The notes under the pieces: model-generated
The model's input: the letters and a program-made list of their open reading frames with translations, nothing else
What the model was told of the DNA's origin: nothing
The model's database searches: none
Shown here: positions 58,819 through 64,000 of the stretch, piece by piece
Position numbering within the stretch: position 1 is the stretch's first letter
How the letters are laid out: every line of letters begins with the position of its first letter
Assembly: GCA_965246855.1 (NCBI GenBank)
Contig: CBDFFP010000002.1
Location: 186,001-250,000, forward strand
Direction: 5' to 3'
DNA length: 64,000 nucleotides
Origin: UBA1952 sp965246855
GTDB lineage: Bacteria > Bacteroidota > Bacteroidia > Chitinophagales > Chitinophagaceae
Position numbers and translations under genes: made by a program

Positions 58819-61800
58819 CTACCCCAGCAGAAACACCAGATCGTCCCGCGTCAGTTTTTTGAGGAACGCCCCGTCGTCGGCCACCAGCTCATCGGCGAGG
58901 GCTTTTTTGCGGGCTTGCAGTTGCAGCATTTTCTCCTCAATGCTGTCGCGGCAAATCATGCGGTAGGCAAATACCGGCTTCGTTTGCCCGATGCGGTGCG
59001 TGCGGTCAATAGCCTGCTGCTCCACCGCCGGGTTCCACCACGGGTCCATCAGATACACGTATTCCGCCGCCGTCAGGTTGAGGCCCACCCCACCCGCTTT
59101 CAGCGAAATCAGAAACACGCGGCACGCTTCTTCCTCCTGAAAACGGTTCACCGCCGTGCGCCTTTCCGGGGCCGTACTGCTGCCGTCGAAATAGGCATAG
59201 GGAATGTTTCGCGCCTCCAATTGCTCCCGAATCAGGGACAGCATCCCGATAAACTGCGAGAACACCAGCGTCTTGTGGCGGCCAATGTTTTCCTCCAGTT
59301 CGCGCATCAGCTCCTCCAGCTTCACGCTGTGCGTTTCTTTTTTCCCGTCTTCTTCCGCTGCCACTCCGGCCAGCGAAGTGGCGTCGCAAATCTGCCGCAG
59401 GCGCGTGATGCCTTGCAGGATGTGCAGGTGAGAACGCTCTATGCCTTGCTGGTCAATCAGGCCCAGAATCTGGTCTTTAAACACCACGCGCCAAGCGTCG
59501 TAGGCCTTGCGTTGGGCCGCGCCCATTTCGCAGTACAGGATGGTTTCGGTTTTGGGCGGAAGCTCTTTCGCCACCTGTTCTTTGGTGCGCCGGAGAACGA
59601 AAGGATAGGTCAATTGGCGCAGTTGCGCCTTCACGCTTTCCTCGCCCATTTTGTCAATCGGGTTGGCAAACTCATTCATGAAAAACTCCCGACTGCCCAG
59701 CATTCCGGGGTTCAGGAAATTCATTTGGGAGAACAGGTCAAACGTGTTGTTCTGGAGCGGCGTTCCGCTCAAGGCCAGCCGGTGCGTTCCCTGTAAAAGC
59801 AAGGACGCGCGCGCCACCTGGCTTTGCGGATTCTTGATGGCCTGGCTTTCATCCAGCACCACGCAATCGTAATTCACCTCGCGGAACGCCTTGATGTCGC
59901 TGCGCATCGTGCCGTAGGTCGTAATCACGATGTCAAAACCCTTGATGCCGCTCACGGCCACTTTGCGGCGCGGCCCGTGATGGATATGGACACGCAGGTG
60001 AGGCGCAAATTTTTCCACCTCTGCTTCCCAGTTGTAAATCAGCGTCGTAGGGCACACGACCAGCAGCGTTGCCGCGTCGTTTTTATTCTTGAGGAAGAGA
60101 TAGAACGCCAGCGCCTGCACCGTTTTTCCCAAACCCATATCGTCGGCCAGAATGCCGCCCCAGCCCGCTTCGTGGAGAAACACCAGCCACTGAAACCCGG
60201 TGAGTTGGTAGGGCCGCAACGAAGCCGTAAGATGTTCCGGCGCTTGCAGTTGGCTGTAATCTTCGGCAGCAATAGCCAGGAGCTTTTCTTTTTTCTCAAT
60301 CAACTCCTTCACCAGCCCTTGCTCGTCCACCTCCGAAAGCAGTTGCTCAATAATCCCGAAGTGGGTGCTGCGCAAACGGATAACGCCGCTGCGCGTGTCG
60401 CCCATCTTAAGGAGCAGGCCGTATTTGGCGCGCCACTCTTCAGGGAGAAGCCCGATGGAGCCGTCGGGTAGGCGCACATAGTTCTGGCGCGCCGAGAGGG
60501 CTTTTTTGATGTCGGCAAGGCTCACTTCCTGCTTGCCGTACTGCACCGTCAGCTTGGCATCAAACCAATCCACACCGGAAGAAATGCGCAGGCTTGTTTC
60601 GGGTTTGTGAGCGTTCAGGCGCAGGCCGCGCAGGCCGGAAAGGCCCACGATTTCCACCTCCATTTCCTCCATCGTTTCCAGGAAACGGAAGAACCAGTTT
60701 TCGGAAAGCACCGCGGCGGCGGGCACAAAGAAAATGGGCTGGTCGGCGGAGCGCACAATGTCGGAGTGCAGGGCTTGCACGCGCTGGAGAAACAAGGCTT
60801 CCGCCGTGAGGTCGCGCTCTTGCAGCGCCACATAACCCTCTTCGGGTAGGCGCACCACGGCTTCTTTTCCACCAATGACTTCCACCTCGGCGTAGCGGGC
60901 TACCGGCTTTAATACCAGCGTGTTTTCGCGCTCCTCCAGATACATGCGCAGGCGCGGTGTAACGGGCGGTTTTTGCAGCGTCAGGTTTTCAGCAAAATCC
61001 AGATGAATGTCTTCCGGCCAGCGCAGCACTTCGTCTGCCAGATACTGCGGCCAATCCTTTGCGGAGATACGTTTTTCCGAATCTCCTCTTTCCCATTTTT
61101 CCGCCAGCAAAACAACGGGCACGGAAGAGAGCGCAAACACCGTGTGTTGGTAGCTAACCAGCGCCGCGTTGAGGGAATAAACCTCGGCGTCGGGCACAGC
61201 GTAGTCACCGATACGCCAGCTACGGGTTTGCACCACGCCGCCTTTTTTGTCTTTGCGAAAGGCAATGGCCATGCGCACCAGAGCGTCGGAGAAGGCAATG
61301 CCTTCTCCCCCGGAAATGACTTCTCCCGCAGACAAAAAGCACCCGTCGGGAGCGGCCTTTAGGAGCGTCAGCATCCGCTGGTATTTAGGGAGAAGATACT
61401 CCCAGAAAGTCGTCCGGTATTCTTCGGGCAGCGCGGCGGGTGGCGCGTCTCCGGCAAGTTGTTGGGAAGAAAAAGGAATCACGCGGCGCAGGTAGCGCAT
61501 CGCCTCGGCAGCCTGTGCTTTGCGGAAAACAGCAACCCATTCCTGCTCCGCGTCTTCAATATTTTCGGCGGCAATATCGTTGTCTAAATCCAATACCGCA
61601 TAGGGCTTTCCGCCTTCTTCCGCCGGAGCTTTCAGGAGCTTTGGAAGAATGAAAGGATACACATCCGGCGCGCTTTGCAAAGCCGGAATCAGGTGTACGC
61701 CAACAGGCGCAGCAACGGGCGCAGCCACCGGAACGCCGCTCATTTCCATACGCTTAGCGGGGCCTGCCGCCGGGGCCGCAATCCGCTTGATAGACGGGTC

Positions 61801-62589
61801 TAAAAGGCGCAACGACGGTTTGCCGTGGGCGTCGTAGGTGAAGGCGAATTTTCCCTTTAAATTATCGGTCAGTTTGTAGCCGTAGAGCGCGAGGAGCCGT
61901 CCTTTCTGTTCGTCCCAGTTGCGCAGTCCCTGAAAATAATCGGCGCCAAACTGGTAAATCGCTTGCAGGAAAACAACAGCTTTATGGTAGCACAGTGGCA
62001 CGCGGTCTTCGGCGCAACCGCAGGCGGTATCAAAGTAACGCTCCTCGTTTTGGCGCAGGCGCACGCGGAAGATTTTTCCTTCTTCTGCCGTGCCTTCCTC
62101 GCCGGGTACGTCGGCCTCAATGGTATTGTCGGTAGCGGGCAGCAGCGTGGCCGCGCGACTGCGGGCCGCGTCGCGGGCCCGGTCCATCGTGTCTGGTGTG
62201 CTGAACACGCGCAGCATCGCTTCGGAAAGGACGCGCAGCCGCAGGATGGTGTGGCTTTGTTCATAGCGCAAATCCTCGCCGCGCAGGATGCCGCTTTGCG
62301 AAAGGTCTTGAAGCTGGAAAAGCGCCGCTACTTTGTGGCGACACAATTCGCTGGTGCTGTACGGACACGGGCAGCGCAGGGAAATCTCGGCGGGCGTATT
62401 GTATTTCTGCACCGCGACGATGTAGAAGTTCTGGTACTGGTCATTGCGCACCCGGAAGCGCGCGCTTTCCGTGAACGGGTCGTTGTCCATCAGGCTGACG
62501 CCGCCGCTGCTGTAAATGCGTTTGCCGCGCCGGATCATCTCCTCGGAGCCGTGGTTGTAAATGTATTTCAGTAAGGGCGAGAGCGACAT
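58819..62589 (-). CDS. SNF2-family helicase with two SWIM zinc fingers
   Basis: 1256 residues. Two CxC-CxH zinc fingers lie at the N-terminus: Cys73, Cys75, Cys83, His85, and Cys190, Cys192, Cys200, His202. The C-terminal 500 residues are a SNF2 ATPase: DDMGLGKT (Walker A), DESQAIKN (DEAH-type box), SGTPLQNN and DPWWNPAVEQQAIDRTHRIGQ (motifs V-VI). Such proteins move along or remodel DNA-protein complexes, probably in repair or transcription. The ATG at 62589 is preferred over a TTG at 62607. A TATTTTCG box lies 23 bases upstream. Single gene. Confidence 0.93.
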   Translation of the reverse strand: MSLSPLLKYIYNHGSEEMIRRGKRIYSSGGVSLMDNDPFTESARFRVRNDQYQNFYIVAVQKYNTPAEISLRCPCPYSTSELCRHKVAALFQLQDLSQSGILRGEDLRYEQSHTILRLRVLSEAMLRVFSTPDTMDRARDAARSRAATLLPATDNTIEADVPGEEGTAEEGKIFRVRLRQNEERYFDTACGCAEDRVPLCYHKAVVFLQAIYQFGADYFQGLRNWDEQKGRLLALYGYKLTDNLKGKFAFTYDAHGKPSLRLLDPSIKRIAAPAAGPAKRMEMSGVPVAAPVAAPVGVHLIPALQSAPDVYPFILPKLLKAPAEEGGKPYAVLDLDNDIAAENIEDAEQEWVAVFRKAQAAEAMRYLRRVIPFSSQQLAGDAPPAALPEEYRTTFWEYLLPKYQRMLTLLKAAPDGCFLSAGEVISGGEGIAFSDALVRMAIAFRKDKKGGVVQTRSWRIGDYAVPDAEVYSLNAALVSYQHTVFALSSVPVVLLAEKWERGDSEKRISAKDWPQYLADEVLRWPEDIHLDFAENLTLQKPPVTPRLRMYLEERENTLVLKPVARYAEVEVIGGKEAVVRLPEEGYVALQERDLTAEALFLQRVQALHSDIVRSADQPIFFVPAAAVLSENWFFRFLETMEEMEVEIVGLSGLRGLRLNAHKPETSLRISSGVDWFDAKLTVQYGKQEVSLADIKKALSARQNYVRLPDGSIGLLPEEWRAKYGLLLKMGDTRSGVIRLRSTHFGIIEQLLSEVDEQGLVKELIEKKEKLLAIAAEDYSQLQAPEHLTASLRPYQLTGFQWLVFLHEAGWGGILADDMGLGKTVQALAFYLFLKNKNDAATLLVVCPTTLIYNWEAEVEKFAPHLRVHIHHGPRRKVAVSGIKGFDIVITTYGTMRSDIKAFREVNYDCVVLDESQAIKNPQSQVARASLLLQGTHRLALSGTPLQNNTFDLFSQMNFLNPGMLGSREFFMNEFANPIDKMGEESVKAQLRQLTYPFVLRRTKEQVAKELPPKTETILYCEMGAAQRKAYDAWRVVFKDQILGLIDQQGIERSHLHILQGITRLRQICDATSLAGVAAEEDGKKETHSVKLEELMRELEENIGRHKTLVFSQFIGMLSLIREQLEARNIPYAYFDGSSTAPERRTAVNRFQEEEACRVFLISLKAGGVGLNLTAAEYVYLMDPWWNPAVEQQAIDRTHRIGQTKPVFAYRMICRDSIEEKMLQLQARKKALADELVADDGAFLKKLTRDDLVFLLG

Positions 62590-62611
62590 ACGGGTAGCAG
62601 AAAGCAATGGG

Positions 62612-62619
62612 CGAAAATA
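62612..62619 (-). promoter_or_regulatory. Putative -7 box of the SNF2 gene (TATTTTCG)
   Basis: Minus-strand TATTTTCG, ending 22 bases before the ATG at 62589. Confidence 0.4.
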
Positions 62620-62701
62620 CGAAAACCGTTTGCGGCGGCGGGCGTTCCGTTTTTACCAAAGGCACAAACTACACACAAAAAAGCCTTGCGGAGAAGGCGT
62701 T

Positions 62702-63308
62702 TAGGGAAGGTATTTGTGGGGAATTCGGTAAGCTTTCGCACCAGCTTCAATCGCTTCACTGGTTCCGACTTCATAGACCTTGCCTTTGATGGTTACGTAG
62801 GTAACGGGAAGTTCAATAGGCTTCTTCCTTTCGGGCTTTTCGTCGGAAAGTGTTGTGACAAAAACGATTTCATCCGGTTCTCCCAGCAGACCACCGCTTT
62901 CCCGCAGGTAGGTGGAATAAGGAGTGAAAGGAACGAGGTCTAAGTCTTTATGCAGCCCTTTAAAGTCCTTGACGTTGGCCGTTACGAGCGGATATCCATA
63001 AGCCAGAGCAGTAGCGGCAATAATGCAGTCGCGGATGTGTTCTTGATGCGGTCATCGTTCGCAATGACACGCAGGTAGTCGTCTATATCCGGGAGCGTGG
63101 GTAAAAATTCAAACGACTCTAAAAACTTCTTGGCTTTATTCCGGTACATTTTGGGCATACTGTACATGAACTCTATATAACTAACCACGCAAATAGCAGG
63201 GTCGCCGGAAAGTTGAAGCCGACCTATTTCGTCCTCTGCGTAACGGGACTGCCGGTGGTAATCCGATAGCACATTAGTGTCCACCAAAAAGAATTTAGGC
63301 TTGCTCAT
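62702..63308 (-). pseudogene. PIN-domain toxin, frameshifted, with a tail repeating the upstream small protein
   Basis: From the ATG at 63308, KPKFFLVDTNVLSDYHRQSRY with VSYIEFMYSMP and PDIDDYLRVIANDD is a VapC-like PIN domain (conserved acidic residues in DTNVL and the YIEF region). At about 63043 the frame shifts: the rest of the domain (HIRDCIIAATALAYGYPLVTANVKDF) is in another frame, one base off. That frame runs on through a linker and ends in IELPVTYVTIKGKVYEVGTS and AYRIPHKYLP at 62702, a second version of the small protein encoded just upstream. It was probably an RNase toxin; here inactive unless the shift is a sequencing error. Confidence 0.7.
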
Positions 63309-63316
63309 CGGGCACA

Positions 63317-63481
63317 CTAGGGCAAGTACTTGTGCGGAAGCGGATACGCTTCTATGGCAGCCCGAATGGCTTCTTTAGAGCTGCGTCTGTAGGTCTTTCC
63401 CTTGATGGTTACGTAAGTAACAGGAATTTCTTTAGGCTCCCGCTTTCCTGTCTTCGTTGTGTTGGTTGTCTTCGTTTTCAT
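63317..63481 (-). CDS. 54-residue putative antitoxin of the PIN locus
   Basis: ATG at 63481, TAG at 63317; the toxin ATG is eight bases further down. A short Thr/Lys-rich lead (MKTKTTNTTKTGKREPKE) is followed by a compact segment (IPVTYVTIKGKTYRRSSKEAIRAA, then AYPLPHKYLP). It lies where VapB-type antitoxins lie, but does not look like an AbrB, ribbon-helix-helix or Phd protein. The same segment (VTYVTIKGK, PHKYLP) recurs at the end of the toxin frame, so the sequence is under constraint and probably a real family. Antitoxin role is inferred from position. Confidence 0.6.
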   Translation of the reverse strand: MKTKTTNTTKTGKREPKEIPVTYVTIKGKTYRRSSKEAIRAAIEAYPLPHKYLP

Positions 63482-63526
63482 AGCTCAAATATAAGCTCTA
63501 AAACCACGCCGCTCATCCATCACCCT

Positions 63527-64000
63527 CTACTCAAACAGGCTGAAAATCCCGTACACGCCTGCCGCCATCAGCGCGCTCACTGGAATGGTAAGTATCCACG
63601 CCCAGAGGAGATTTATCGTTACGCCCCAGCGCACGGCACTCAATCTTTTCGTAGCGCCTACGCCAATGATAGCGCCAGTGATGGTGTGCGTGGTAGAAAC
63701 AGGAATCTTCAGATTCTCCGTTACGAACAGCGTTATCGCGCCTGCGGTTTCTGCGGCCACGCCTTCAAACGGCGTCACCTTCGTGATGCGGCTGCCCATG
63801 GTTTTGATAATCTTCCAGCCGCCGCTCATCGTGCCCGCTGCAATGGCTACGTAACAGGCCAACGGAACCCACACGGGCATGTCGCTGAAATCGCCGATTT
63901 GACCTCCAGCAATCAAGGCAGCGGTGATGATGCCCATTACTTTCTGCGCGTCATTTCCACCATGACCAATGGAGAACGCCGCCGAAGAAACCAACTGCAT
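63527..64000 (-). CDS. PiT-family inorganic phosphate transporter, N-terminus cut by window edge
   Basis: The last 157 residues are visible. SIGHGGNDAQKVMGII is the start of the second PiT signature repeat. TMGSRITKVTPFEGVAAETAGAIT and PVSTTHTITGAIIGVGATKR are typical of low-affinity, proton- or sodium-coupled phosphate importers of the inner membrane. The Met at the very edge is internal: a normal PiT has about 300 residues before this. The C-terminus (GVYGIFSLFE) is complete. Confidence 0.88.
   Translation of the reverse strand: MQLVSSAAFSIGHGGNDAQKVMGIITAALIAGGQIGDFSDMPVWVPLACYVAIAAGTMSGGWKIIKTMGSRITKVTPFEGVAAETAGAITLFVTENLKIPVSTTHTITGAIIGVGATKRLSAVRWGVTINLLWAWILTIPVSALMAAGVYGIFSLFE

Noticed and set aside
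1..64000. tRNA or rRNA genes
   Set aside because: No intergenic stretch shows a cloverleaf with TTCGA-type arm or conserved rRNA words.

Overview
The window looks like chromosome of a Bacteroidota bacterium, most likely near the Chitinophagaceae. Evidence: type IX secretion (T9SS) sorting domains of type A and type B, a carboxypeptidase-regulatory TonB receptor, an HU/CCDC81-SPOR protein, an sdhC-sdhA-sdhB type succinate dehydrogenase, and promoters of the Bacteroidota kind (TTG/TTTG, about 19 bases, then TAnnTTTG or TAnnTTCG). Most genes are GC-rich. Two blocks are visibly AT-richer and look acquired: about 21.3-22.4 kb and 47.6-49.3 kb. I see no rRNA, tRNA, CRISPR array or transposase.

Layout. 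0-12 kb: a cut-off 2OG-Fe(II) oxygenase, ispD, three POT-family peptide transporters, and a three-gene locus (TPR outer-membrane barrel, cellulose-synthase-like GT2, GH26 glycosidase) that looks like a synthase-dependent exopolysaccharide system. 12-17.4 kb: a tripartite exporter (ABC protein, HlyD, TolC) whose ATPase lacks most catalytic motifs, then two small lipoproteins. 17.5-20.8 kb: purD, a Fic protein with an operator-like repeat at its start, and a small helical protein. 20.8-23.6 kb: a palindrome array, an AT-rich cassette-like island with two SnoaL-like genes (one frameshifted), and a tyrosine recombinase. 23.6-33.1 kb: an NAD(P)H-hydrate dehydratase, a TonB receptor, a TPR protein/outer-membrane barrel pair and an HU-SPOR protein. 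33.5-42 kb: a YkgJ-type protein, parB-parA with helically phased half-parS-like repeats upstream, a KdnB-like Kdo oxidase with kdsB, and a thioesterase-cinA-aroK-DUF423 operon. 42-46.8 kb: an SDR, a T9SS type B protein, a hydrolase and a DUF4105 protein. 46.8-52.1 kb: the sdh operon, interrupted between sdhA and sdhB by an AAA ATPase gene and a PD-(D/E)XK nuclease-like gene. 52.2-64 kb: a conserved hypothetical, a rhodanese, a T9SS type A protein, a PASTA protein, ddl, another hypothetical, a double-SWIM SNF2 helicase, a damaged PIN toxin locus with a new-looking small partner family, and a cut-off phosphate transporter.

The best candidate for an undescribed system is the ATPase + nuclease pair fitted almost without gaps into the succinate dehydrogenase operon. 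Next are the PIN locus, in which a 54-residue small protein is repeated as a tail on the toxin reading frame, and the exporter with a degenerate ATPase. Intergenic DNA is unusually rich in palindromic dispersed repeats and short decaying tandem arrays; two palindromes even supply the stop codons of genes.
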